Of a DNA stretch of 64,000 nucleotides, positions 44,366 to 56,647 are shown piece by piece (the stretch's first letter is position 1; each line of letters starts with the position of its first letter). The stretch spans positions 3,100,659 through 3,164,658 of the forward strand of contig NC_058167.1 of the NCBI RefSeq assembly GCF_020080835.1, in the 5' to 3' direction. The notes beneath the pieces were generated by a model. It worked only from the letters and a program-made list of their open reading frames with translations. It had not been told where the DNA came from and made no database searches. The translations under genes were made by a program, and so were the position numbers. Origin of the DNA: Cotesia glomerata (lineage: Eukaryota; Arthropoda; Insecta; Hymenoptera; Braconidae).

Positions 44366-45865
44366 ATATATGTTTAGATATTGGTTTATTTGTCTTTTCA
44401 CTTTCACTATAATTTTCATGAACTAACACGCACTCGAGATCTGCATAAATGATGAAAGGTACCTTGTCTTGATGTTTAAAATCTTTAAAACTTAAGATCT
44501 TATGATCTTCTTTTTCACCATTTGGTAACTTCATTTTAATATTATTACACTTTAAACAGTCCAATTTATGTTTTTCAAAAGACTTTTGAAATTTAAAGTG
44601 ACATAGACAACGATCATATAATCACAACTTAGAGCGAGATTTTGTAATTTGCGAGCAAACTAATCTTGAAAGATTTTTAATCAGAGCGTAATGGAAAATT
44701 GGTTGATAATTTTCGGGGTTTTGATCATCATGTAATGATAAACCTGATGCAATCATTGATAAATGTATTGTTTCTTTATTACATCGATATTTACTCAAGT
44801 ATAATGGTACTATAATACTTTGCGATATATTTTTCCCATAAACTTTAGTATTTTTATAGACTATTCCCTAAACATTTATTGTTCAATCATTTAATTTTTC
44901 AAATTCATGCACATCTTTTAACGCCGTTGGAAACCATATACCGTCAATGTTAAATTTCGAGTCCAGATGCTTATAAGATGTAACTCTCAAAAGGTTTGTA
45001 TTCTTCTTTGCAGGATATAATTCTGCTTTTATACACCATAAAAAGCAATATTTGTCTTGATTCTGGATATTGAGAACAGCTTTCCTGTTTTGTATGTCTT
45101 TGGGTAATACAGCGAACGCTGATAATCCACCTCGTAGAGGTGCAAATCGCGTGATGTCAACCACCAAGTTAATAATTTCATTTAAACTCCAACCTGAATC
45201 TTTTTCATTAAACTCTTCAATTTTTCTTAAAAGAGTTCCACTTACGCTTTCATCAAACCACTGATCCAAATTAGTTTCCGGAAAAACTTCAGCTGTTGCA
45301 CTTTTAAACGATTTATTATCTTCAATAGTTTGATCATTTTTATAGTTTTCAAATTTACATAATAATGTCGTGCTGATTTTTAGATTCCCAATGCGTTGTA
45401 AATTATCTGTTATTTTTATAATGACAACACGCTTAGCATCATTCAAAAATTCTCGTAAATCAATATGTCCACGATTTACAATACAACCAGTTTGTATACG
45501 ATTTTCAAATGCGTTCTCTAGATCAAGCCATTGGATTAAATTATTATTGTTTAATGCTGCGCCAGTCACTCACCCGCTTAATTGTGAAAATTTTTCCTGA
45601 TACCAGCAAAACCGTGAAACATTTGCTTGTAGATTTTTACGCTCATGAACGCTAGCGTCTGCACTGGTTAATATAGTGTTGAATTGATTACGAGTATCAT
45701 CACAAACTTGTATCCATTTTATGCAAGTTGCATTACTAACATTATTAAGCTTAGATAATAAATTATATGCTTCAGAAATGGTTGAGAGAACATTATTAAA
45801 CTCAGTGATCTGCATTTTTTTTATTTTGACACTATGGTATACATATCACTGTGATTTTTAGAATG

Positions 45866-45904
45866 GACTGATTTAGAATTGGTTTTGACTAATTCTTATA
45901 TAGT
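45866..45904 (-). promoter_or_regulatory. TATA box and initiator of polB
   Basis: On the minus strand TATATAAG (45902-45895) is followed about 31 bases on by TCAGTC (A at 45869), the arthropod initiator consensus. The polB ATG is 54 bases further at 45815. Spacing is ideal for an insect core promoter. Confidence 0.65.
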
Positions 45905-46304
45905 TTAACGGGTACAGAAGCAGCCAATGAAAATTTACCACTGAGCTATTTTTAAACATGTTAACAGGATTGGCAACAACAAATATGAGACCGCCGCATA
46001 GTAGGTTTATTTATTCTACCTCCTACATTTTTTTCAGATCCTGAGAATATTTTATGAAAAATAAAGCTAGTTTTTTTAAATGAAAAATTCTCAGTAATTA
46101 CCCCACAGAAATTGTTAATCATAATACATGCGAGAGTCTCCCTCAGTGCATCTGTTTTCACAGATCCTGTGAATCATTTTATGTTAATAGAGGTACTTTA
46201 TAAAGGATGCTAATAAGTTTTGTTGAAGTAAACCCTTACATATGTTTTCTAGATGCTGAACACATTTGAACGGTAATAGTTTGTAATTGTTTAGTAATAG
46301 AAAA

Positions 46305-46345
<41 letters not shown>

Positions 46346-46380
46346 TGCTATATATCTATATATATATATATATATATATA
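46305..46380. repeat. TA microsatellite
   Basis: TA tract with a TGCTGC interruption, directly before a Helitron 3' end. Confidence 0.9.
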
Positions 46381-46600
46381 CTAGCTGTTACCCGCCCGCT
46401 CCGCTGGGCACTTCATAGAATTGTATTTTTAGAGATCTAGACTTGAAATTTAATGGGAGTATTGTTTAGATTTGTACAGATTTCAAATTTCATCAGATTG
46501 GCCCGTACCTTTTATCCCTGTGATTATTCTAGCTAATATTCATTGTAAACTTTAATGTGCAATCACTATGACATTCCAGTGGTTTTTTTCCAAAAATGAA
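46381..46600 (-). mobile_element. Non-autonomous Helitron 3' end, second copy
   Basis: CTAG at 46381-46384, hairpin GCCCGCTCCGCTGGGC, then about 200 bp nearly identical to 33507-33712. Similarity to the complete copy at 61122-61691 continues to about 46690, but a TC 5' end was not found, so the 5' part is lost or diverged. Confidence 0.78.
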
Positions 46601-46690
46601 TAATGACTGAAACGAAGAAAAAAATTTGAAATGATCATTGAAAGTTTCAGTTAAAGTAATTGCGCGTCTCATAAATGAAGTTGAAATTTT

Positions 46691-47395
46691 GCTAGCTTAA
46701 AGCGTGACGAATTTTGCCGTTAATTTAAATTTCCTCCGTAAGATCAATTTTTCATAAAAACTTATTTGTACATGTTTTTAACGAATTCTCTTAGAATAAA
46801 TAGCCAAATTCCTTTTTCACATCTCAAGTGCTTAGAAAATGCATTCATTTCAATCTGTTACGTTCCCGCGATCCGGTAATAAGAACGATTCATAGGTTAT
46901 GTGATCAGAAAAAATAAAATGTATGTAAAATTCTTAGTCCGTTGAGTAAATAGCTACATGTAAAGTTAAATTTTGGAAACCTTACAATGACTTTTTTTGC
47001 CGCTGCCAAAGAGACGATTGTTGTGAGAAAATATAATTATTAAAAAAGGAAAAAATTTGAATCCGGTGGCCTTGGAGGCCATTCCCGTAAGGTCCTGTTT
47101 CTCTTTAGATTCTATCAAATTCTATATCTTGTAACAGGCCACTTTTAGCACCACCTGTTAAGGCGTTGTTTCTCTAATTTTACCTTTTTGAATTCAATTT
47201 TAAAGGAAATTTTAATTGAGTTTTTTTTTTTATTTTATTTTATGCCCATTGGTAGGATTCGCCGTGACCGAGTCGCTCTCGCGTGTAGAAACTCGAACGA
47301 AGCTCGATTGCGCGCGAAACCAAAATCTAATGCGATAAAATGTAATTTGAGTTAGTAAGTAAGTAGCTTTGAGTTAGATTTAAGTACTTAATTAT
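46691..47395. other. No recognised content
   Basis: AT-rich DNA without ORFs or matches elsewhere in the window. The palindrome GTGGCCTTGGAGGCC at about 47070 is the only feature noticed. Confidence 0.4.
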
Positions 47396-49615
47396 TGTGA
47401 CGGTACTAACGACGCCGGCCACGAACCCGCGAAGAGAAACAACGAGGATCATCGACGTGGGTAACCTGCAAGATCATCAACGACGGGAGGATGGCTGTCT
47501 CGAGAGCGAGTGAAACGACGGACTGAGTGGAACTCGAAGTGAGCAATCGACGCATGCGTGAAGGGTAAAGCTAGCTGTCGAGCGCTCCAATGCTCCAGCC
47601 AATACATCATTCAAAATGTCGATATCGGAAAATTGGACTTACGGCACCATCTCTGGAGTTCACAGCCAACGACGTACCCAGCAGAGAGGGGAGAGGAAAA
47701 AGAATGCGACATGTGCTGATGTTTTTCTTTCTTCCACGTTTCCGACTTGCCGTGTGCAGACACGTTTTTACGATACTTAGTTGTTTTTGTTATTTTTGGG
47801 GAAAACTCCTTGAGTAATTCTGGCGTTGAAATCTACGTATATTTAATTAGCCACGACGTAGTGTGCTAATTTTGGGTTGCCGAAAAATAAAGGCAGTGCG
47901 ACGATAATTAGCTGTTGCTAATTAGTTTCTCGACGAAAGCGTCATACAGTACGACGCGTGTTCTGGTGTGATTGTTAGTCGACGTGTTCGGGTTCCGAAG
48001 AATCAGCAAGTATCCTCGCCGAGGAGTCCATTATCCAAGAGTCCGACGTGGAAGCCGAGAGCAACTTGGTGGCAGAACAACCCAGGAATAACTTCAGGTC
48101 GACGCTGTGACCAGGTTGAGTGGCTTTGTCTCAATTGAAGTAGCTCGTGGGATTCGAATTTGTTAATTAAACAGTTAGATTGGGTTCATTAAATAATTAA
48201 TTTATGTAGTATTAAGTGTACTCGACATTAGTCGAGTCATAGTGTAAGAACGTCAAGGCTAAGTTGAGTCACTCAGCAGAGATAATCCCACGAGGTATTT
48301 AGGTACCGCCAATTTTTTTTTGTGTGTGTTTACGGATGTATAATTTTTATTGTTCGTTATAAGTGTTATGCTGGTTGATTTTGTACTCCCGGGGTAATCG
48401 ATAAGTTCGATTACCCATTGATCGAGCTTCGGGTTCGTGCGATTTACCGACGTTGAGTAAGAGGTTCGCCTACGGAGAGGGAACCTGAGAAACGGCTGCC
48501 GCGTCCGAGGCAGGCAATAGGACGTAAGTTGCCCACTCTCAGCGGAGCATTGGGGACTTAGAATAGAATTTGAACTGTGTGAGACTCAGTGACAGAGAAC
48601 TGAGTGATTATTAAAATTTTTTTTACTTAAGTATTTAATTTAATTCTTAAGTAAATTCGACGATTGAATTTTATTATTTAAGGTTTAATTAAATTCGGCG
48701 AATAGATCATTTAAATCTTGAAATTTAATTTGGCTATTCTTAATTGAATTTTAACGCATCGATTATCGAGTTTTACTTATTTAATTAATCGTTATTAATT
48801 GAAGCAAGCGGAGATTTATCTTTTTTTCGTGTTGTTATTATTTCTAATTAATCATCATTAATTAAAGCCGGCGAATCGATTTATTTCTTGAGTAATAAAT
48901 TGTTATTAACTGAAGTTAGCGAAGATTAATGTTTTTTTTGTTAATTTACTGACAGTAACTGAATTGATGCAACGATTTATGTTTTATTAACTTGCTTAGT
49001 TGTATTTATGTGGGTTCAGCGAAGATTATTATTTTTCTTAGTTAATTAATTGCCGTTAATTAATTTGAGCGAAGGTTTAATTTTTTTTTTGAGTCGCTGG
49101 TCATTAATTTAGCTGAGCGAAGGTTCATTATTATCTTTTTAAGTATTTCGCGAGTTAGTATTAAGTGGATTACTACGAGTAACTCATTATTATAATTGAC
49201 GCGACTTTGAACTTTTCCTTGTTCGGGTTGCGAACTGCGAATCGATGACAGCGTCGACGATTATTATTGTTATTAATTTTCCTTGCGTTTCTTTTCTTGA
49301 TTTGTCATTATTAACCAATCATTACATTTATTGTTAATAAATTTATAATTTAAATTTTTCAATTAATTTTTTTTAATTAATTGCGAATATTTTCCTCGTT
49401 CCTTTATAATTAAGTCGTACCCTTAAGGCCCGCCACCCGACGAAGAGAGTACCGGACCGGAGTAGCCGGAAATCGACGTGATCGGAGCAAAGCTCCTGGC
49501 GCCCAACAACAGGTAAAGCAGGTAGGCCAGATAATTTATTTCGGACTTCGTCCTCGCTAACGCACGGGGACGAAAATACCCGTTATAATCTGTATTTGAA
49601 CTGTATTTGAAAAGT
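47396..49615 (+). mobile_element. LTR-like module D with PBS-like site
   Basis: Begins TGTGACGGTACTAACG at 47396, runs 2.1 kb and reaches TGGCGCCCAAC at 49497-49507, then a leader with CAGGTAAAGCAGGTAGGCC as in modules A and B. The 3' half of the LTR is AATTAATT-rich with GAGCGAAGGTT repeats. From 47586 on it matches 53852-52500 inversely. No coding capacity. Confidence 0.58.
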
Positions 49616-49619
49616 ATAC

Positions 49620-51440
49620 ATTTTTTGACAATTATCACTCCCACACTCATATGGGAGAGGAATTTCATAAGATCCTATTCGAGAAAATTTCTACATTATA
49701 AACAAAAGGTTTCAACAAAACTTCAAGTCCATAGAAACTTTTGTTTGGAAATGAGAGATTTTCATTGTTAACACCCCCGCAATCCCTTCTAGGTTTAGAA
49801 TTCGAGAAAATCCATTCTTAGCTGAACTTGACATCATACACGAAGATTCTCACCAAATTTAGAGTCTGTAGAAGTTACAGTTTGGAAATTAAAATTTTAG
49901 ATTTTAGCACCCATCCCCGCAATTCCTATCGGAAATAGTCTTTATTGAAGTTCATTGTGAGATGATCTCTACATGAGAAATAAAAGATTTTTACCAAATT
50001 TAGAGTTTTTAGAAGCTATATTTTGGAAATTAAGATTTTTTATTGTTAACACCCACCCCCGCGATCCTTATTAAAGGTAATTCGTTGTAAAGTCCGTTCT
50101 TAAATAATTTCTATATTATATGTAGAAGACTCTTACTAAATTTAGGGTCTGTAGGAGCTATAGCTTGGAAAATAAAAATTTTATTTGTTAACAACTACCC
50201 CCACAAACCCCTGTGAGGTGAACCATCGTGAAATTCATTCGTATATTATTTCTACATCTCTTACAGAAAATTCTTACCCAATTTGGAATATATGGGAGCT
50301 GTAGTTTATAAACGGAAATTTTTTATTGTTAACGCCCCCGCAATTCTCTTTGAGGTAGAATATCGTAGAATTCGTTCATAAATTATTTTTCCATCACTTA
50401 CAGAAAGTTCCTACAAAATTTGGAGTCTGTAAGAGCTACAACTTTAAAATTCAAAATTTTCATTGTTTATACCCATCCCCACAACCCCTGTGGGGTGAGA
50501 TATCGTAAAATTCGTTTATAGATTATTTCTATATCTCTTACAGAAGATTCCTACCAAATTTGGAGTCGATAGGAACTATAGTTTAAGAACGGGAATTTTT
50601 CATTGTTAACACCGTCGCAAACCCCTTTGGGAGAGGAATTCAATAAAATCCATTCTTAGCTGAACTTGACAGGAAAATTATACCGGAAGATTTCTACCAA
50701 ATTTAGAGTCTATAAAAGTTACAGTTTGAAAATTGAAATTGAAAATTCTAACACTCACCCCCGCAATCGCTATTGAAGGTAGAATTTATTGAAATCCTCA
50801 TTTAGATCACTTCTACATCACACATAGAAGACTCTCACCGAATTTGGAGTCTGTAGGAGCTATAGCTCGGAAATTTAAAATTGTAATTGCTAACACCCAC
50901 CCCCGAAATCCATATGTGGAGTAGGTTATCATTAAATACGCTCTTAGATCATTTCTACCTCAAATATAGCAGATTCTTACCAAATTTAGAGCCTATGGGA
51001 GCTTTAGCTTAGAAATTTAAAATTTTCATTGTTAGCACCCACCCCCGCAATCCATATTTGGAGGAGGTTATAAAATCCACTATTAGATCATTTCTGGATC
51101 ACATATAAATGATTCCTACCAAACTTGAAACCTATAGGAGCTATAGTTTAGAAATTTTTTATTTTCATTGTTAACCCCTACCCCGCAATCTTTATTGGGG
51201 ATGAGTTATCATAAAATCCGCTCATAGATAATTTCTACATTACATATAGGAGATTCCTACTAAATTTGGAGTAGATAGGAGCTATAGTTTAAAAATGGGA
51301 ATTTTCCATTGTCAACGCCCCCGCAACCCCCCTTGTGGGAAAAATTTCGTAAAATCCATTCAAAGCTGACTTCTACTCGGCGAAAGGAATATTCCTACAA
51401 AATTTCAAATCTCTACGCCTTATGGTTCCAGAGATATCGT
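49620..51440. repeat. 140-bp repeat array 3
   Basis: Same family as arrays 1 and 2, about 13 units. 49845-50135 is nearly identical to 13660-13950, and 50825-51440 to 13950-14598. The extra 690 bp (about five units) accounts for the length difference. It ends with the same closing unit (GGTTCCAGAGATATCG, ATATATAGGTG) at the N run. Confidence 0.85.
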
Positions 51441-51460
51441 GATAAGTCAATATATAGGTG

Positions 51461-51560
51461 NNNNNNNNNNNNNNNNNNNNNNNNNNNNNNNNNNNNNNNN
51501 NNNNNNNNNNNNNNNNNNNNNNNNNNNNNNNNNNNNNNNNNNNNNNNNNNNNNNNNNNNN
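51461..51560. other. Assembly gap (100 N)
   Basis: Replaces what is a TA tract after the other arrays. Probably a TA microsatellite that could not be assembled. Confidence 1.
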
Positions 51561-53855
51561 CTAACGCACGGGGGAGAAAATACCTGTTATATAATTTGTT
51601 TCAAATTATATAACGTGGTTTTGCCTGACCCGGGGATTTACCAAGCCAGGCTCACCGTTTATATTGGAAATTTTTGGCTTACTAAAAAAGAGAATTATTA
51701 TTAAAAAAAAGGGCGCCAGGAGAATGATCTCCAATTAATTACTACTGCGACTTCGGCTAGCTCTTACCTCTTCCTCAGGGTGGCGGGCCATGCTGAAATA
51801 CTCGTCGTTAAAAAATCAGACAGCAAATTAAACGAAAATTCTTAAAATTACTCGAAATAAATTTAGATGAATTTAACAGAAAAAAATAACAATTTATTTA
51901 ACAAATATACGTTGGAGGTCGATATTAACTTTTAACAAAATTATTGAAACGTCGTAACTTAACGTTTCTCTTAATTTGAAACCAAATTTAACACGTCGTC
52001 ACCTCAATTTTATTTCTCACACTCGCATTCATACATCGGCAATCACACTATGTAATAACAGCATTACAAAAAAAAATAATCGTAAAGCGTTGAATCCTCG
52101 CGTATTATTTTGTTAATCAAAATATTTTACAAAATGACAACGTGGACTCGAAACGCTGGATTCAACTCTTTACAAGAACGTCGGCTTACCAAGCAATTGA
52201 GCGTCGTCCTCATCGCAGCAGCTCGGAAAAGCTTCATGCGGTCGACTCGATAAATAAATTATTTAAAAAAAAAATAAATACTTCAATACAATTTATCAAT
52301 TAATTTCAAGTGAACAAAATCGCGACAATACGTCGAAATTAACTTTAGGTTGCGGAGCGCGCAAAAGCGCGTCCGAATCCGTGAACAGTCCAGCCTCGAA
52401 TCCTCTTCCTCATAGAGAAGTACCCACTTCTTCCTTCGTTGAAGTTGGTGGCGCTAGTCTTCATTTCCATTGGAATTGATACTCATCGATAGTTGAGTTA
52501 GGTCCGTATAACAGTCAACGGGCTGTTGACTGTTAATTTCAGTAAACTAACAAAAAAAAATAATCTTCACTAAATTCAGTTAATAGCAATTTGTTAAATT
52601 CAAGAAGTAAATCGAATCGCCGGCTTTAATTAATGATGATTAATTAAAATTAATAACCATACAAAAAAAATAAATCTCCGCTTGCTTTAATTAATAACGA
52701 TTAATTAAATAAGTAAAACTCGATAATCGATGCACCAAAATTCAATTAAGAATAGCGAAATTAAATTTCAAGATTTAAATCATCTATTCGCCGAATTTAA
52801 TTAAACCTTAAATAATAAAATTCAATCGTCGAATTTACTCAATAATTAAATTAAATACTTAAGTAAAAAAAATGAAATAATAACTCAGTTCTCTGTCACT
52901 GAGTCTCACACAGTTCAAATTCTATTCTAAGTCCCAGATGCTCCGCTGAGAGTGGGCAACTTACGTCCGATTGCCTACCTCGGACGCGGCAGCCGTTTCT
53001 CGGGTTCGATTACTCTGGGAGTACAAAATCAACCAGCATAATACTTATAACGAACAATAAAAATTATACGTCCGTAAACACACACACAAAAAAATTGGCG
53101 GTACCTAAATAACTCGTGGGATTATCTCTGCTGACTGACTCAACTTAGCCTTGACGTTCTTACACTATGACTCGACTAGTGTCGAGTACACTTAATACTA
53201 CATAAATTAATTATTTAATGAACCCAATCCAACTGTTTAATTAACTGTTTAGTTAACTGTTTAATTAACAAATTCGAATCCCACGAGCTACTTCAATTGA
53301 GACAAAGCCACTCACCCTGGTCACAGCGTCGACCTGAAGTTATTCCTGGGTTGTTCTGCCACCAAGTCGCTCTCGGCTTCCACGTCGGACTCTTGGATAA
53401 TGGATTCCTCGGCGAGGATACTTGCTGATTCTTTGGAACCCGAACACGTCGACTAACAATCACACCAGAACACGCGTCGTACTGTATGACGCTTTCGTCG
53501 AGGAACTAATTAGCAACAGCTAATTATCGTCGCACTGCCTTTATTTTTCGGCAACCCAAAATTAGCACACTACGTCGTGGCTAATTAAATATACGTAGAT
53601 TTCAAACGCCAGAATTACTCAAGGAGTTTTCCCCAAAAATAACAAAAAAAACTAAGTATCGTAAAAACGTATCTGCACACGGCAAGTCGGAAACGTGGAA
53701 GAAGGAAAAACATCAGCACATGTCGCATTCTTTTCTCTCTCCCCTCTCTGCTGGGTCCGTCGTTAGCTGTGAACTCCAGAGATGGCGCCGTAAGTCCAAT
53801 TTTCCGATATCGACATTTTGAATGATGTATTGGCTGGAGCATTGGAGCATAATAT
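51561..53855 (-). mobile_element. LTR-like module E, inverse of module D
   Basis: On the minus strand: LTR-like DNA from about 53852 (GCTCCAATGCTCCAGCC) down to a PBS-like TGGCGCCC at 51718-51711, then a leader toward the gap. It matches module D inversely over long stretches (47586-49100 against 53852-52500). 51890-52480 is less similar. The first 190 bp of the LTR are missing, so the element is truncated at 53855. Confidence 0.58.
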
Positions 53856-54543
53856 ATAATTTCATCCATAATGTTTATAAACTTAATTAGTTAACTAACA
53901 ATCTTCTTCAATAAAAAGTACCGAAAGTTAATTTGTTTCATTAAATTCATTAAACCAAAGTTTGTCCCAGGCATTTTAAGATCAGTCCCCTGTTAGAAGT
54001 ACAAAGCCAAAAAAAAAAATCTAGCGTGTTATTTTACTTTTTGTAAGGTTTATAAGGATCTAACTAGTCGTAAGTTAATAACCATAGGGCTGTTAGCGCT
54101 TTATCGGCATTTTATTTAGTGTCAAAACACCGTTTTTTCTGGAAATATGTGTCTGGGCCAATTCAAAACTCAGTCCCCTGTCAGCTATTTTTGTTTATAA
54201 TTTATTTATAAAATTGGATTCATAAGTCTTGATATTATTCTAATTAATGTAAACATTCATTGAGAACTTAAAAAGTTGAATGCATTGAAATAGTTTGCTT
54301 GATTTTTCTCAATTCGATAAAAAAAATCAGTCCCCTGGCAGTCAGTCCCCTGTCATGTTATACGGCAAAAGATACACAAATATCGAAAAAGCAAAAATTA
54401 ATTTGGCTGTTTATTTATTATAATTAAGCTGATAGTTTTGTAGCCCTTGTTAATTTTTTTTTCTAATAAAATCAAAAATAATTTGGTCGGACAATTTTAT
54501 ACAGATTTAAGACGTCCTTACAGAGAATCACCCATATATATTA
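53856..54543. repeat. Region with four TCAGTCCCCTG motifs
   Basis: The exact 11-mer TCAGTCCCCTG occurs at 53982, 54170, 54327 and 54342, with related GTCCCAGGC and TCTGGGCCA nearby. Otherwise AT-rich and non-coding. Element type unknown. Confidence 0.5.
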
Positions 54544-54740
54544 GGGTGTGCCAAAATGTAACTCCCGTGGAGAACCTTTTAACAAGGGCTGCGTTTGGGC
54601 ATTTCCTGAGATATTTTGGTGTGAGACGATGTATTTGATTCTTATAGAATTTTTTAACAGAAGGTTAGTTTGGGCATTTCCGGTGAAAATTCAAAATTTG
54701 GCTGGAAGTGCCCAATTAAATCTTCTGTTAAAAGATTCTA
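54544..54740. mobile_element. Foldback MITE, GGGTGTGCC family, copy 3, truncated
   Basis: Begins TA then GGGTGTGCCAAAATGTAAC; matches copies 1 and 2 through the centre. The right end is replaced by TA-rich DNA after TCTTCTGTTAAAAG. Confidence 0.82.
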
Positions 54741-54767
54741 TATATATTATAAATATATATATTAGGG

Positions 54768-55859
54768 TGATTTTTTTTTTACTTTTTTTTTTTTTTTTCG
54801 GTCCCATCGTGAATTCTTGTTGGAAATATTCAAAAAAAAATTCCCTGAAAGTTTGAGCCCTTAATATTAAATTAAGTCCTCAAACAAGGCGTGTAAAGAT
54901 TTCCCATTGAAAAAACACAAAAACTCTGATTTTTAATCTTTGAATTTCTTAAGCTCAACGGCATTTCATGGGATCACTTTGTCCGAAGATGGTTTTTTCT
55001 CAGAATTGATCGCTCTACAAAAGTGCCCATTGCGGCAAAGTCGTAACTCACACTGATAAGGCAGTACGGGCCACTGAACTTGATTTTTCTATCAAATTTG
55101 CATTTTTTCGCATTTATCTCGTAAATAACAAGAGCTACGGAAAAGATGTAAATAACAAACTTGTAGATAATTTAATTTTCTACAAAAAAAATCCTATAGA
55201 CCAAATCGCTAAGATCAATATTAAGCAAGATATTAAGCCTTGAATTGATTTTTCCGTGAAATTTTGGTTCTTCATTGATTTTAACTTATGAACATCTTGT
55301 TTTCTTTCTCTGTTATATTATATTTTTTGTTCAATATATTTTTTTAAGGCTAGAAAAGTAGGATATGATAAATATCTTACATTACAAAAGTTTATATATA
55401 AAGAATAGGCTGTATCAAAAAAATCGACGGAAAACATTGTTCAGGATACCAAAAAAAGACGCCTGGTAAAACGGGAGCTCTTAATTTTAATATTAAGTTG
55501 TGCCTCATCACGATTTTCCATTTTTCATTTAATTAACATGGGAAATTTTTTCGTGCTAAGTTTGGAATTTTGCAGCTCTTCAAAGAATAGTTGAATTGTT
55601 TGGGTCACAAGGTATTTTTGTAGGAAATTGAACGCTTTTCAAAAAAGGTCTCTAATAATTTTTTGATAAATGCAATCCTTCAAAAGTTATTCGAATTGGA
55701 AATTGACACTCATAAAAATTTTAAAGTTTTTTTACTAAGGAATTCTGTAGCTCTTCAACGATTAGTTGCATTGTTGAGGTCAAAACATATTCTTGTAGAA
55801 AATTAAACGCTCTTTAAAAAAGTTTTCTGTCAAGACAGGATAACTAAAATATATGTTGA
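54768..55859. repeat. TAGGGTGA-started dispersed repeat
   Basis: Starts TAGGGTGATTTTTTTTTT after a TA run, like an inverted-repeat element end. It continues as non-coding DNA with blocks such as TAGGAAATTGAACGCT. No matching right end was found, so it is truncated or unfinished. Confidence 0.4.
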
Positions 55860-56095
55860 AATAACAAATGATTATACTTATAACAACAAATCTATGAGTT
55901 ACATTAACAAAATTAGTTATGTTGTAATAACAAATCAGTTTGTTAGTTTACAAAATCAATCTGCTGTCTCAACAAAATAATTTTGTTCGGAAAACAGAAT
56001 AATTTTGTTACTGTAAGATAGCTGATTTTGTTCCCGTAACGAAATGATTTTGCTGCTGTAACAAAATGATTTTGTTACGTAACTATTACAACCGT
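55860..56095. repeat. Degenerate palindromic AACAAAAT/ATTTTGTT array
   Basis: About ten occurrences of TAACAAAAT and ATTTTGTTAC-like motifs, often facing as a palindrome (AACAAAATGATTTTGTT at 56062 onward), spaced by 15-40 bp. No coding capacity. Confidence 0.6.
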
Positions 56096-56647
56096 TAATA
56101 TCTCATGAATGATTTGACCGATTTAAGAGAGATTTTTAAGCACTTATAATTAGTCTATTAGATGTAAGACGATCTAAAGGCAAGTTTCGAACTTATAAGA
56201 AAAAAACTTTTTTCTTTTATTTTTAAAAATTAAATATTTTTTTTTTTATTCAATTATTATTTATCAAATCAAAAATAATTCAAGGAAAAATTTCAAAGTT
56301 ATTAAAAAAAAACCCTTTTTTTCGGAATTTTTCGATCACGGTTTTTCTTCAACGCATGGATCGATTTTGGTGCGGCTTACAACAATCAACGTCATTTTTT
56401 AGGCTTAAGAGCTGATTAGCTTTTGCAAGTAATATATTAGTTAGAGATAAAATTCTAAATAACACTTTCTTTTAAATTTTTCAAAATCTATTGGACCACA
56501 TCAGTTCGGATGGTACAAAAAATCAAAGTTTAGTGACTCCCTTTCAAACGCCACCAAGTTCGTTCAAACTGGTCTAACCATTAAAAACATATGGGAAGGT
56601 TATTAAACACATACACACACACACACACACACATACACACACACACT
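56096..56647. repeat. Dispersed repeat ending in an AC microsatellite
   Basis: Shares the style of 22075-24290 and 59536-60359 (TTCAAACTGGTCTAACC near 56565, then ACACAC from 56610). The LINE fragment follows the AC run directly. Confidence 0.5.

Larger units (their letters stand above)
39370..45815 (-). pseudogene. Polinton protein-primed DNA polymerase B, broken in many places
   Basis: Reading from 45815 on the minus strand: N-terminal region (45815-44883, one TGA at 45570), basic/zinc region and exonuclease motif FIIYADLEC (44445 area), CHICGG with RDHCH (42360-42270), VFHNLSGYDSH exonuclease motif, motif A YYDINNLYS (41450 area), KEKYIIHY (40310 area), motif B NNAVFGKTMEN (40083-40143), motif C YIDTDS (39811-39825) and the C-terminal tail. 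All polymerase and 3'-5' exonuclease signatures are recognisable. It is interrupted by an LTR element (about 42550-44365), a frame change at 41950, an insertion with hairpins (40334-41190) and several stops after motif B. The intact protein would replicate a Polinton from its ends. Confidence 0.9.

Noticed and set aside
47590..47817. 75-codon ORF also found at 53615-53869
   Set aside because: Conserved only because it lies in duplicated LTR-like arms; no domain, and base changes do not favour silent positions in an obvious way.
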